DNA of 64,000 nucleotides from a bacterium (GTDB taxonomy: Bacteria > Sumerlaeota > Sumerlaeia > SLMS01), in NCBI GenBank assembly GCA_016125005.1, contig WGMQ01000004.1, positions 124,001 to 188,000 on the forward strand, read 5' to 3'. The notes below the pieces were generated by a model. The model had not been told where the DNA came from. It searched no databases and saw nothing but the letters and a program-made list of their open reading frames with translations. How positions within the stretch are numbered: the stretch's first letter is position 1; each line of letters starts with the position of its first letter. A program made the position numbers and the translations under genes. This document shows, in pieces, positions 51,654-59,930 of the stretch.

Positions 51654-53618
51654 ATGATTTCTCGACTCGTTTCCCCTTTGGCGGCCGTTTGCGGTGTGTT
51701 GGTGACGGCGCTGGCTGGTGTCGCCTCGATGGCGCCAGCCGCCGTCACGACCACACTCGATCTGCCAGCCCGGCCTGCGGGAGCCATGACCGGCTCCCAG
51801 TTCTACAGCTACGTCCTGAACATGACCGATGCGCAGCGCGAGCAGGCCATCGTGAATGAAATCGCGACCGGCAACATCCCGAGCTTCCTGCGTTCGCTCA
51901 AGCCGATCACGGTGACGTCCGGCGGAAACAGCGCGACGTATTATGTGACGAATGACTATATGGCCATTGGGTCGGATGCGGATTTCTTCCGGATGCCGAT
52001 GTCTGCCCCCCTTGCGCAGCAGATCGCCGACCTGGCCGGTTGCAGCCTGACCACGCGCAAGATCACCAATGACGTCTATACAAACGCGACCGTCAAGCTG
52101 GCGCCCTATCCGTACAGTCCGTCCAGCTACGACATCGACTCGATCGAGGTGATGTGGCTCCATCACAACTCGGTGGAGAATCAGCGTTCGGGCTATGCAA
52201 ACGACCTGCTGATCGGCGGCATCAAGAAGGACGTGGTGGTGTCGAAGCAGACCGCCACCCGCCCTTCACCGGCACGTGTCTGTATATACGGCTGGCACCA
52301 GCTCAATGGCTCGCCCATCCAGCCGTTGTCGACGGTGCACGAGAGTACCTACGAGGATTACAGCCACGGCATCCGTCTGGTCGGGAAGAACATCCTGGTG
52401 AACGGGTCGGAGACGACCGTCGCGGCGACGCTGATGAACTCGACGACCTCCGCGCTGCTGAGCGACGAAGGCACGTTTGGCACCGTCGATGTCGCCTATC
52501 CGGTACCCAGTCCCTATCCGCTTCCCGGCGGTCCAGAGTTGATCCTTAACGGCAGCTTCGAGGGCACCTATGTCTCCGGTGTTGCGCCGAACTGGACCAG
52601 CTTCGTGGTGTCCGGCACGCCGACTTTTGGTCGCGCGAGCCTCAACAAGTACGACGGCAGCTATTCACAATACTGGGCCAGGACCGATACCGCGGCGTTC
52701 GATGGTGGCGTGCGCCAGACCGTGACCGTGACGCCGGGTGCCACCTATCGCATCCAGGGGAAGATCAAGCGCCAGTCCACGTTCACCGGGACGACGCTGC
52801 AGCTCGGCTATGATCTGACGGGCGGCACGAGTGCCACGGCTGGCTCCGTTGTCTATACGGAGCTCGTCTCGACCACCGCCGACAATGTGTGGGCGTCCTA
52901 CGATGTGACGGTGACGGCGACGTCCTCCGCACTGACCGTCTTCGCCCGCGCAGGCCACAGCAGCACAAGCGGTGGCGCGAACGCCTACTTCTATGTGGAC
53001 GCGGTCTCCGTCACCCAGACCGGCGCTGCTCCCACCCCGACACCGTCGCCCACGCCGACTCCCTCGCCGACGCCGACGGCCACTCCGACACCAACGGTCA
53101 CACCTACGCCCTCACCGACTCCGACGCCGACGCAGAAGCTGGTGAACGGCAGCTTCGAGGGTGGCTTCACGTCCGGTGTTGGCAACGGCTGGACCAAGTT
53201 CGCCACGGTCAGCACGCTCACCCACGGTCAGGCGAGTGTGAACAAGGTGGACGGCAGCTATTCGCAATACTGGTCGCGCGGCGACACCGCCGCCATGGAT
53301 GGCGGCGTCTATCAGGTCATCAGCGTGACATCCGGCGGATCGTACAGCATCGCGGCCCAGATGAAGCGCCAGAGCACCCTGGCGGGAACATCGGTTCGCG
53401 TCGGCTATGACCTAACCGGTGGTACCGACCCGACGGCAGCATCGGTTGTCTATACAGACATCACCGGCAGCACCGACAACGTCTGGAATCCGTTCTCGAC
53501 GACGGTGACCGCCACGGGGTCAACGATGACGATATTCCTGCGCGCGGGACACACCGGCACGACCGGTGGGACCAACGCCTACTTCTACGCGGACGCGGTT
53601 TCTGTTCTGGGGCCGTGA
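51654..53618 (+). CDS. Large surface protein: unknown N-domain, two jelly-roll modules, TP linker
   Basis: 654 residues with a signal peptide (about 1-30) and GGAGGAG 6 bases before the ATG. Residues about 35-290 form an unrecognised domain (RVCIYGWHQLNGSPIQPL, then YEDYSHGIRLVGKNILVNG). Two homologous modules of about 160 residues follow (about 296-455 and 494-654), each beginning with NGSFEG and containing DGSYSQYWxR and GYDLTGGT; they look like carbohydrate-binding jelly-roll domains. A Thr-Pro-Ser linker of about 33 residues (TPTPSPTPT) separates them. No LPXTG or PEP-CTERM anchor is seen at the C-terminus. Probably a secreted or surface polysaccharide-binding protein. Confidence 0.75.
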   Translation: MISRLVSPLAAVCGVLVTALAGVASMAPAAVTTTLDLPARPAGAMTGSQFYSYVLNMTDAQREQAIVNEIATGNIPSFLRSLKPITVTSGGNSATYYVTNDYMAIGSDADFFRMPMSAPLAQQIADLAGCSLTTRKITNDVYTNATVKLAPYPYSPSSYDIDSIEVMWLHHNSVENQRSGYANDLLIGGIKKDVVVSKQTATRPSPARVCIYGWHQLNGSPIQPLSTVHESTYEDYSHGIRLVGKNILVNGSETTVAATLMNSTTSALLSDEGTFGTVDVAYPVPSPYPLPGGPELILNGSFEGTYVSGVAPNWTSFVVSGTPTFGRASLNKYDGSYSQYWARTDTAAFDGGVRQTVTVTPGATYRIQGKIKRQSTFTGTTLQLGYDLTGGTSATAGSVVYTELVSTTADNVWASYDVTVTATSSALTVFARAGHSSTSGGANAYFYVDAVSVTQTGAAPTPTPSPTPTPSPTPTATPTPTVTPTPSPTPTPTQKLVNGSFEGGFTSGVGNGWTKFATVSTLTHGQASVNKVDGSYSQYWSRGDTAAMDGGVYQVISVTSGGSYSIAAQMKRQSTLAGTSVRVGYDLTGGTDPTAASVVYTDITGSTDNVWNPFSTTVTATGSTMTIFLRAGHTGTTGGTNAYFYADAVSVLGP

Positions 53619-53632
53619 CCTTCTGGTGTGAT

Positions 53633-53667
53633 GCGCCGCGCGGGCACTCGCTCGCGCGGCGCCCTTT
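53633..53667. terminator. Hairpin between convergent genes
   Basis: GCGCCGCGCG and CGCGCGGCGC form a perfect 10-bp stem with a 10-base loop, followed by CCTTT on the plus strand, between the surface-protein stop and the convergent glycosyltransferase stop. It probably ends the plus-strand transcript. Confidence 0.65.
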
Positions 53668-54634
53668 ACGCTTGGGAGTCGTTTCTCAGAAATTCACCCC
53701 ATGCATCCAGCCGCAGGTCCTGCCACCCGCCCTGCTCGGCGGGGAATGCGCCACGGGAAGCGGCAGCCATGATACCATCGAGAAGCTCCAGGAAGATCGC
53801 ATCCTTGCGATTGGGATGGAGCAACCACGCCCGGGGGTCGTCGAGTATGAAGCGACGGGCACCCCCGGCACCCGCGTTCTGGTGGAGCAGGAGTTCCGGG
53901 CTGGGCGGCCAGCCTCGGCCTGTGATCCAGCGTGCTGTATAGACAGCGAGACGCTGGAACCCGCACGGAAGCGGGAGGTGGCGCGCCAGCATCTCGCGAT
54001 CGACGAGCAGGCAGCGCGTGCTGAACCAATCGTCGAGCCAGCCGCCTTGGACGCGAGCCTGCATGACACCGGAATTACGCTCGGGCTGGTCCTGGGAGGA
54101 CCCGGGAGCATGAAACGGAGGAGTCAGTCGCGGGACAGCGGCGAGCGTCGTTGGCTGTGTCACCATGCGAGGGATCGCGGCGGCGGCCCAATCGAATCCG
54201 TGCTCCTGATGCAGGATCATGTCGGCGTCGTAGTGTAGGACAAACCGCGTCGTCGGCAGTTCGAACGCGGCAAAGTAGGCGGTCAGCGCACAGCCCATGA
54301 AGTCGTGTGTTCGCCTGATATCGATGCCGAGGAAGCGCCGATTGAGGCGCGCGATGAGCGGATCACCGGGCTCGATTGTATAGACATCGTCGATAGGGAC
54401 AAGGGAGCGGAGGCGTTCGACCAGTTCGCGGGTGGCATCGCAACGCTTGCGGAAATCCGCGACCGGAAATCGCTTGTCCGGGTCGATGGCAGCGGTGCGT
54501 TCGGGGCGGCAGAGATCCACGACAAGCAGCACGGTCGCGGCGGACGGATGTGCCCGCACCAACGCGGGGATGGTCCTCTCCGCATATGCAAGATCGCCCG
54601 GAGAGAGGTTGATCTGGAGCGTGTAGTCGCTCAT
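53666..54634 (-). CDS. Putative glycosyltransferase (GT-A-like, DxD)
   Basis: A 322-residue protein of uncertain family. The N-terminal third has GT-A-like alternating strands and helices (TLQINLSPGDLAYAERTIPALV; ATVLLVVDLCRPE), then FVLHYDADMILHQ with a DxD (metal/nucleotide-sugar) motif near residue 145. The later region ends in Trp-rich segments (WLDDWFSTRCLLVDREM). I call it glycosyltransferase-like from the DxD setting only. GGAGGGAAGG lies just before the ATG. It lies 47 bases downstream of typA on the same strand, but a functional link is not implied. Confidence 0.5.
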   Translation of the reverse strand: MSDYTLQINLSPGDLAYAERTIPALVRAHPSAATVLLVVDLCRPERTAAIDPDKRFPVADFRKRCDATRELVERLRSLVPIDDVYTIEPGDPLIARLNRRFLGIDIRRTHDFMGCALTAYFAAFELPTTRFVLHYDADMILHQEHGFDWAAAAIPRMVTQPTTLAAVPRLTPPFHAPGSSQDQPERNSGVMQARVQGGWLDDWFSTRCLLVDREMLARHLPLPCGFQRLAVYTARWITGRGWPPSPELLLHQNAGAGGARRFILDDPRAWLLHPNRKDAIFLELLDGIMAAASRGAFPAEQGGWQDLRLDAWGEFLRNDSQA

Positions 54635-54681
54635 GCTCAACCTTCCCTCCGGGCGATGTGGTGTTTCAACGATCGCTTGGC

Positions 54682-56565
54682 TTAGCGGCCGGCGGTTTTC
54701 TCGAACTTCTTCTCGGCCTTCTTGCGTTCCTCGGCGTTGAGGATCGCCTTGCGGATGCGGATGTTGAGGGGCGTGACCTCGACGAGTTCGTCCTCGGCGA
54801 GCCACTCCATCGCCTGGTCGAGCGACATGCGGCGGGGAACATCGAGGCCGCCGTCGATTTCCTTGTTGGCGGAGCGGTGGTTGGTGAGGGCCTTGCGCTT
54901 GGTCGGGTTGCAGGGCATGTCGTCGGGGCGGGAGTTCTCGCCCACGACCATTCCTTCATAGACCATTTCCATCGGCGCGACAAAGAGCGTGCCGCGGGTC
55001 TGGAGGTTTTCGAGCGCATAGCCGGTCGCCTCGCCCGTATCCATGGAGATCATGGACCCACGCGTGCGGGAGACAACCTCGCCGCGCCACGGATAGTAGC
55101 CGACGAAGCGCGAGGCCATGATGCCAAGGCCGCGCGTGTCGGTGAGGAACTCGTTGCGGTAGCCGATGAGGCCACGGGTGGGAATGTCGAACTCGAGGCG
55201 CACCATGCCGGTACCGCTGGAGACGAGGTTCGTCATTTCGCCCTTACGCTTGGCGAGCTTCTCGATGACGATGCCCTGGTAATCCTCGGGCACGTCGACG
55301 ACAAGCTTTTCGAGTGGCTCGAGGAGCTGGCCGTCCGGGGCACGTTGGGTGATGACTTCCGGGCGGGAGACGCAAAGTTCCATCTGCTCGCGGCGCATTT
55401 CCTCGATGAGGATGCCGAGGTGCAACTCACCGCGACCGGAGACCTTGAGGCCGTCGGCGCGGCCGATGTCCTCAACACGCAGAGCGATGTTGGTCTTCAG
55501 TTCGCGCTCGAGGCGCTCGCGGAGCTGGCGGAAGGTGATCGCCTTGCCGTCGTTGCCGGCAAAGGGACCGGAGTTCACGAGGAAGAACATGCTGACGGTG
55601 GGCTCTTCGACCTCGAGGGGCTTGAGGGCGGGATTCGGGATTTCAGGAGAGCTGAAGGTGTCACCCATCTGGATTTCTTCCGGACCGGCGATCCACACGA
55701 TGTCACCGGCGGAAACCTCGTCGACAGCCGTCTGCTCGATACCGCGGGCGACCCAAAGGTGCGTCGAGCGCTCGTTGTGGGACCCGACGGTCTCCCATTC
55801 GCCATCCTGGTGGCCCATGTCCTTCCAGCGCACTGTGGTGCGAACGAAGTGCTGGCCCTTCTTGTGGCGTCCCTGGAGGACACGCCCGCAGCCGATGCGG
55901 CCGATATAGTCGCTCCAGTTGAGGGTGGAAACCTGCATCAGGAACGGAGCGTCGAGGTCGACGGCAGGGGCCGGGACCTTCTCCACGATCGTCTCGAAGA
56001 GGGCTTCCATGCCTTCGTGTTTTTCCTTCTCCAGGTCGCGCACCAGCCAGCCGTTGAGGCCGGAGCCATAAAGCACGGGGAAGTCGATCTGCTCGTCGTT
56101 GGCGCCCAGTTCGATGAAGAGGTCGAAGGTCTTGTTGAGGGCGTTCTGGGGCTCGGCCTGGGGGCGGTCGACCTTGTTGATGATGAGGATGGGCTTCATG
56201 CCAAGCTTGAGGGCGCGCATGGTGACGTAACGCGTCTGGGGCATGGGGCCTTCGTTGGCGTCGACGATGAGGAGCACCGAGTCGACCATGGAGAGCACGC
56301 GCTCCACCTCGCCGGAGAAGTCGGCGTGGCCGGGGGTGTCGATGATGTTGATGAGGTAGTCCTTCCAAGTCACGGTGCAGTGCTTGGCGCGGATGGTGAT
56401 GCCGCGTTCCTTTTCGAGGACGTTATTGTCCATGACGCGCTCTTCCACGCGCGCGTTCTCGCGGAAGACGTGGGCTGCGCGGAAAATGGAATCGATCAGC
56501 GTCGTCTTGCCGTGGTCGATGTGGGCAATGATGGCGACGTTGCGAATCTTGTCGGGCGGAGTCAT
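54682..56565 (-). CDS. typA: GTP-binding protein TypA/BipA
   Basis: A 627-residue ribosome-binding translational GTPase of the EF-G family, involved in stress adaptation and ribosome assembly. G motifs: G1 AHIDHGKTT ([14 protein letters not shown]), G2 [10 protein letters not shown]3 DTPGHADF, G4 NKVDRP. Domain V and the family C-terminal segment ([20 protein letters not shown], then [21 protein letters not shown]) are present. The length is as expected. ATG with AAGG about 7 bases upstream; a longer frame upstream lacks coding character. Confidence 0.96.
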   Translation of the reverse strand: MTPPDKIRNVAIIAHIDHGKTTLIDSIFRAAHVFRENARVEERVMDNNVLEKERGITIRAKHCTVTWKDYLINIIDTPGHADFSGEVERVLSMVDSVLLIVDANEGPMPQTRYVTMRALKLGMKPILIINKVDRPQAEPQNALNKTFDLFIELGANDEQIDFPVLYGSGLNGWLVRDLEKEKHEGMEALFETIVEKVPAPAVDLDAPFLMQVSTLNWSDYIGRIGCGRVLQGRHKKGQHFVRTTVRWKDMGHQDGEWETVGSHNERSTHLWVARGIEQTAVDEVSAGDIVWIAGPEEIQMGDTFSSPEIPNPALKPLEVEEPTVSMFFLVNSGPFAGNDGKAITFRQLRERLERELKTNIALRVEDIGRADGLKVSGRGELHLGILIEEMRREQMELCVSRPEVITQRAPDGQLLEPLEKLVVDVPEDYQGIVIEKLAKRKGEMTNLVSSGTGMVRLEFDIPTRGLIGYRNEFLTDTRGLGIMASRFVGYYPWRGEVVSRTRGSMISMDTGEATGYALENLQTRGTLFVAPMEMVYEGMVVGENSRPDDMPCNPTKRKALTNHRSANKEIDGGLDVPRRMSLDQAMEWLAEDELVEVTPLNIRIRKAILNAEERKKAEKKFEKTAGR

Positions 56566-56719
56566 GGGAAGCCTTGTGTTGGACCGTCTCCCGGAGGCGC
56601 ATGGGCACCCCCGAGGCGGGAGCAAGGTGCACACCCCCCCGCGGCGCGTCAAAGGACAATCGGGGGGCACGGACGGTTGTGCTATAAAGCGCGCCCCCCT
56701 CCCGGGCACCGACTCAGGG

Positions 56720-57211
56720 TTATTTCTTCATGTTCACGGCCTGCACGGGGACGGAAATGTCGGCCTCGCGGACCAGCTTGATGACCGCCTGCAGGTCGTC
56801 GATCGACTTGCCCTCGACGCGCAACTGGTCGCCCTGCGTGCTGGATTTCACCTTTATGCCGCTGTCCTTGATGAGGGTGTTGATGGCCTTGGCGGACTCC
56901 TTGTCGATGCCCTCGACCAGCTTGAGGTTCATGCGGATCGCGCCGAGGGAGGCGTCCTCCTTCTTTCCCCAGTCGATGGTCTTGGGCGAGATCCCCTTCT
57001 TGGAGAAAACCTCCATCATCAGGTCGCGCACCGCATCCAGCTTCATGTTGTCGGGCACTTCCAGCTTGATGACCTTGTCCTTCTTGTTCAGCTCCAGTTC
57101 GATCTTTGCGTCCTTGAGGTCGTAGCGCTGGCTGATGCGCCGCTTGGTGTCATTCACCGCGTCGTCGATGACTTGCAGGTCCAGCTTGTTGACGAAATCG
57201 AAGGTGGGCAT
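56720..57211 (-). CDS. yajQ: YajQ family nucleotide-binding protein
   Basis: A 163-residue YajQ/UPF0234 protein with two ferredoxin-like (RRM-like) halves; homologs bind nucleic acids, GTP or cyclic di-GMP. Diagnostic blocks: the N-terminal [39 protein letters not shown], and [19 protein letters not shown]. The C-terminal half is complete. ATG with AGAGGA upstream. It is transcribed separately from typA, with 154 bases between. Confidence 0.95.
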   Translation of the reverse strand: MPTFDFVNKLDLQVIDDAVNDTKRRISQRYDLKDAKIELELNKKDKVIKLEVPDNMKLDAVRDLMMEVFSKKGISPKTIDWGKKEDASLGAIRMNLKLVEGIDKESAKAINTLIKDSGIKVKSSTQGDQLRVEGKSIDDLQAVIKLVREADISVPVQAVNMKK

Positions 57212-57344
57212 GGGGGAGAGTCCTCTTGGGCAAAGGCATTTGACGGCATGTTGCCGAGGTGACCGACGCGGGTCAATGGTCCGCCGACGAGTCGCCGCAG
57301 GCATCCCCGCCACCCCGCTCCCCGCGCCTCATGAATAATCGGCG

Positions 57345-57375
57345 TTGACAGCGGGGGGCCTCCCGACGCTGATTT
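57345..57375 (+). promoter_or_regulatory. Possible sigma-70 promoter for tRNA-Ala
   Basis: A perfect -35 hexamer TTGACA is followed, 19 bases later, by TGATTT, a weak -10 match, about 14 bases before the tRNA start. The spacing is longer than ideal, so this is tentative. Confidence 0.4.
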
Positions 57376-57388
57376 CTCTCCCTCGCGT

Positions 57389-57464
57389 GGGGGTGTAGCT
57401 CATCTGGTAGAGCGTCGCGTTCGCAATGCGAAGGTAAGGGGTTCGAGTCCCCTCACCTCCACCA
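57389..57464 (+). tRNA. tRNA-Ala (CGC anticodon)
   Basis: A complete cloverleaf of 76 bases with encoded CCA. The anticodon loop TTCGCAA in stem TCGCG/TGCGA gives anticodon CGC (codon GCG). The acceptor stem contains the G3:T70 wobble pair that identifies alanine tRNAs, supporting the assignment. Confidence 0.95.
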
Positions 57465-57499
57465 CCGATAACCTCAAAGCCGATTCGTCAAATCGCGTT

Positions 57500-58243
57500 T
57501 CACATCGCCTTGCGCAACCGCGCAGCGGTCGAGCGAAGGAAGATTGTGCCCAGTCCCAGTTGCAGGATGCGCGCGGCGATCAGGGAACCCTGCGCCACGT
57601 CCTTCTGCCACGGATCGATGAACGGGTTCAGGATGCTGGCGCTCCCGTGCATGGACCATAGGAGGACCGCATGGAGGCTTCCCATCGCCAGCGCGGCCGC
57701 CCAGGCCTGCGGCAGGAACGTGGCGGAGAGGGCGAGGGTGCTCAGGAGAAAATAGCCAAGGATCCCGCCGTGGATCAGCACGTGCGGCACGGCCAGACCG
57801 CCGTCGAGGAACGTGGACAGGACGATGGCGCTCGGCAGCACCAGCACCAGCAACGCGGCCATGGCGCCGAACATCCGAAGCCGCAGGAGCGCGCGCTCGC
57901 TGCCGCTGGCGAGCCAGACCAGTTCGAGGGTCCCCGCCTGCTGCTCGGTGCGGTAAAGCGCGGCGCCGAGGAGCGTGGCCCCCGCGAGGATCACGGCCTG
58001 CAAATAGCTCCACGCGGCGCTCGGCGTGTTGAAGACCCCCTCTGCCAGGGCGCCCGCGGCGACGGCGAGCGCCACGGAGCCGCCGAGAACAGGGAGCCGG
58101 ATCCAACTGCGCAACGCGTAGAGGTTGAGACGGTAGCCTGCGCGACGATAGCCCGCCTGACCCTGCAACAGCGCCAACGCGCGGACGCGCCGCAGCCACT
58201 CGGCAATGACCGGCCGTGTGCCGTCGGGAGGGGCCTCGGTCAC
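57500..58243 (-). CDS. ABC-2-like membrane permease
   Basis: A 247-residue integral membrane protein with about six hydrophobic helices (for example LGGSVALAVAAGALAEG, LQAVILAGATLLGAALY, AALLVLVLPSAIVLSTF, ILGYFLLSTLALSATFL). An EQQAGTLELVWLAS segment after the second helix matches the RTGTLELLLASP-like pattern of ABC-2 exporter permeases, so an ABC transporter subunit is likely. No ATP-binding subunit is nearby. The start is GTG and overlaps the stop of DUF507 (GTGA). Substrate unknown. Confidence 0.6.
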   Translation of the reverse strand: MTEAPPDGTRPVIAEWLRRVRALALLQGQAGYRRAGYRLNLYALRSWIRLPVLGGSVALAVAAGALAEGVFNTPSAAWSYLQAVILAGATLLGAALYRTEQQAGTLELVWLASGSERALLRLRMFGAMAALLVLVLPSAIVLSTFLDGGLAVPHVLIHGGILGYFLLSTLALSATFLPQAWAAALAMGSLHAVLLWSMHGSASILNPFIDPWQKDVAQGSLIAARILQLGLGTIFLRSTAARLRKAM

Positions 58244-58524
58244 AGGACGAAACCCTTCTTCTTCGCGAGGATCTTCTTCCCCTCGGCGAGCATCTTCTGA
58301 AAGTCCGCGTTCGCCTCGAAGATCTGCTGTCCGTGAGCGCGAAGCGTTTCCATCACCTCGGCCTCGATGCGCTCCTCATCGGCGAGGTTCTGCACGATGG
58401 CGTTGCGAACGACCGACTTGATGGCCTCCGCGTCGCGGATCTCAGTCCCCGCGGACTTGGCCATAGCATCAACGACTCGCTGGGCGAGGAAATCAAGCTT
58501 GGCGCGGGTGATCTTGGAAGCCAT
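58240..58524 (-). CDS. DUF507-like small protein
   Basis: A 94-residue helical protein. The N-terminal KITRAKLDFLAQRVVDAM pattern and the charged ERIEAEVMETLRAHG helix resemble DUF507, a family of unknown function common in Aquificae and Deltaproteobacteria. The C-terminal KKILAKKKGF tail is basic. Start chosen at MASKITR with GGAGGG about 10 bases upstream; an upstream in-frame ATG has no site. The stop overlaps the start of the permease gene. Confidence 0.6.
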   Translation of the reverse strand: MASKITRAKLDFLAQRVVDAMAKSAGTEIRDAEAIKSVVRNAIVQNLADEERIEAEVMETLRAHGQQIFEANADFQKMLAEGKKILAKKKGFVL

Positions 58525-58614
58525 TGGCGAAGAACCCTCCGGTCGGATAGAGGCCCCTGCGGCCACGGACGAGCGTCCGCCCGGGGAGCGGGAACAGGCA
58601 ACGGGAAAGGGGGG

Positions 58615-59376
58615 TCATGGAAGCTTGAGGGCGGACGGCCAGACGATGTAGTCGCCGTATTGCTTGCTGCGCCGAACTTCGCCCCCCTGCGATTGGCCGA
58701 GAGAGGTCAACGTCCAGGACTCGCCCTCACGCGCGATCCAACCGGCCTTCTGAAGGCGGCTGAAGAGATCCTTGGGCGGAATGCCGTTCTGTTTCGCAAG
58801 CTGGGTGGTTGAGACTTGGCGAGAGTTCTCCGGTTCCTCGGGCGAAATCACCGACGGAGCGGGAGACGGGGCGGGCGCAGATGCTTTGAGTGTAGGAGCC
58901 TCTCCCTCCTTGGCCCCGGCTGGTGCGGGGATCCGCTCGACCGAGAGCTTGATTTCGTCGCTGATGCGGATGAGTCGAAGTGCCTCCTGATAGGCCTCAG
59001 CGTAGAGAGCCGAGTCGAACTCACGCTGAATGAGGATGCCCATCTCATTGTTATTCACTTGCGAGAACTCGTAGAGATTCATCGAGGTGACGATCGCCGA
59101 CTGCTCGCTCAGGTAACACTTCGCGTGCAGGTTCTTGCAGAAGCTCAGCCGAACGTACTCCAACGTCTTGAGCCACGCGATCTCCTCCGGCTGCAATTCG
59201 TTCTTCCCATACACGACGCGGATGTCCATCTTGAGGCGATTCTTGTCCTCGAGAAGCTCGCGGATACGTTCGTTGAAGCGCAGGAATGGACTGATCAGAA
59301 TCAGGCGTTCGGACGCCTGCTTGATCATGTCCTCGAGATAGTAGGTGGTCGCGGAAGTATTCAGGAACTTTGCCAT
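58615..59376 (-). CDS. PLD-like protein with single HKD motif and C-terminal winged helix
   Basis: 253 residues. ATG with GGAGGAG 3 bases upstream. Residues about 1-130 have a phospholipase D-like fold: LILISPFLRFNERI and one HxK motif (NLHAKCYLSEQSAI, then TSMN), with Glu in place of the usual Asp. Family enzymes need two HxK halves, so a homodimer as in Nuc and BfiL nucleases is likely. Residues about 155-185 are a Pro/Ala linker, and about 190-250 look like a winged-helix DNA-binding domain (QLAKQNGIPPKDLFSRLQKAGWI). A DNA-acting nuclease or restriction-like role is possible but inferred. Confidence 0.72.
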   Translation of the reverse strand: MAKFLNTSATTYYLEDMIKQASERLILISPFLRFNERIRELLEDKNRLKMDIRVVYGKNELQPEEIAWLKTLEYVRLSFCKNLHAKCYLSEQSAIVTSMNLYEFSQVNNNEMGILIQREFDSALYAEAYQEALRLIRISDEIKLSVERIPAPAGAKEGEAPTLKASAPAPSPAPSVISPEEPENSRQVSTTQLAKQNGIPPKDLFSRLQKAGWIAREGESWTLTSLGQSQGGEVRRSKQYGDYIVWPSALKLP

Positions 59377-59534
59377 CGTCTCCTCCTCGTGAGTGATGCC
59401 TTGGGTGCATTTTGTCAGAGGAATCCGCGCCCGCAACGGTATTGCTTGGGGGAGGTTATGGAATGCAGGACGTTTCCGTGACTCTTTGCTGAGGGACGAT
59501 TCACCCGTCGAGACCGACCAGCGACCGAGAGATT

Positions 59535-59780
59535 GTGGCCTGAAGGGCCACGGGAGCCAAGCCCGGGTTGACCGAGCGATAGCGAGGGAGGCCCGGGTCG
59601 GGTCCCTGGGAAATTGCGGCCTGAAGGACCGCCGCAGGGCATGGCCGCAAGCCCCGCCAGGCATCCAGCAGGGGAACGAAGCGGCGGTCCTTCAGACCGC
59701 GCGGCCTCCTTCCCGCCACCCGGCCCTCACTCGCGTTGCTCGGTCAGACCGGGCTTGGCTCTGTCGGCCCTTCAGGCCAT
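59535..59780. repeat. 246-bp imperfect palindrome in a 554-base gene-free region
   Basis: Two arms of about 100 bases are inverted copies: GCGGCCTGAAGGACCGCCGC (59616-59635) against GCGGCGGTCCTTCAGACCGC (59681-59700), one mismatch, and the outer GTGGCCTGAAGGGCC (59535-59549) against GGCCCTTCAGGCCAT (59766-59780). Between the pairs in each arm lie related GAGCCAAGCCCGG and TGACCGAGC stretches. The central loop is about 45 bases. It resembles REP/BIME or RAYT-associated palindromes. The rest of 59377-59930 shows no gene. Confidence 0.85.
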
Positions 59781-59930
59781 ACCAGCAAGCAGGGGTCCAT
59801 CAGGGAACCCGAACACCAGTACAGGTGAGGCAGTTCGAACAGGGCGTGAGCACTTCGCGGAAATCACCCGCAGTGCATGGGCGGACCTGCGTAGTTTCCG
59901 GCTCGCACCCCTGCCACGCGCCCCCGTCCC

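Larger units (their letters stand above)
31419..54385. repeat. Interspersed word TGTCTATACA (core GTCTATAC)
   Basis: The 8-mer GTCTATAC, either strand, occurs 18 times in the window by eye, 16 of them here. Starts: 5005, 31419, 38787, 39090, 39777, 39852, 40361, 43258, 46139, 47665, 48959, 49439, 52074, 52851, 53448, 53937, 54378 and 62411. Ten read TGTCTATACA. In coding sequence it mostly spells Val-Tyr-Thr as GTC TAT AC(A/G). Confidence 0.7.

Noticed and set aside
53033..53133. Short tandem repeat suggestive of a minisatellite
   Set aside because: It encodes the in-frame Thr-Pro linker of a surface protein and has normal codon variation.
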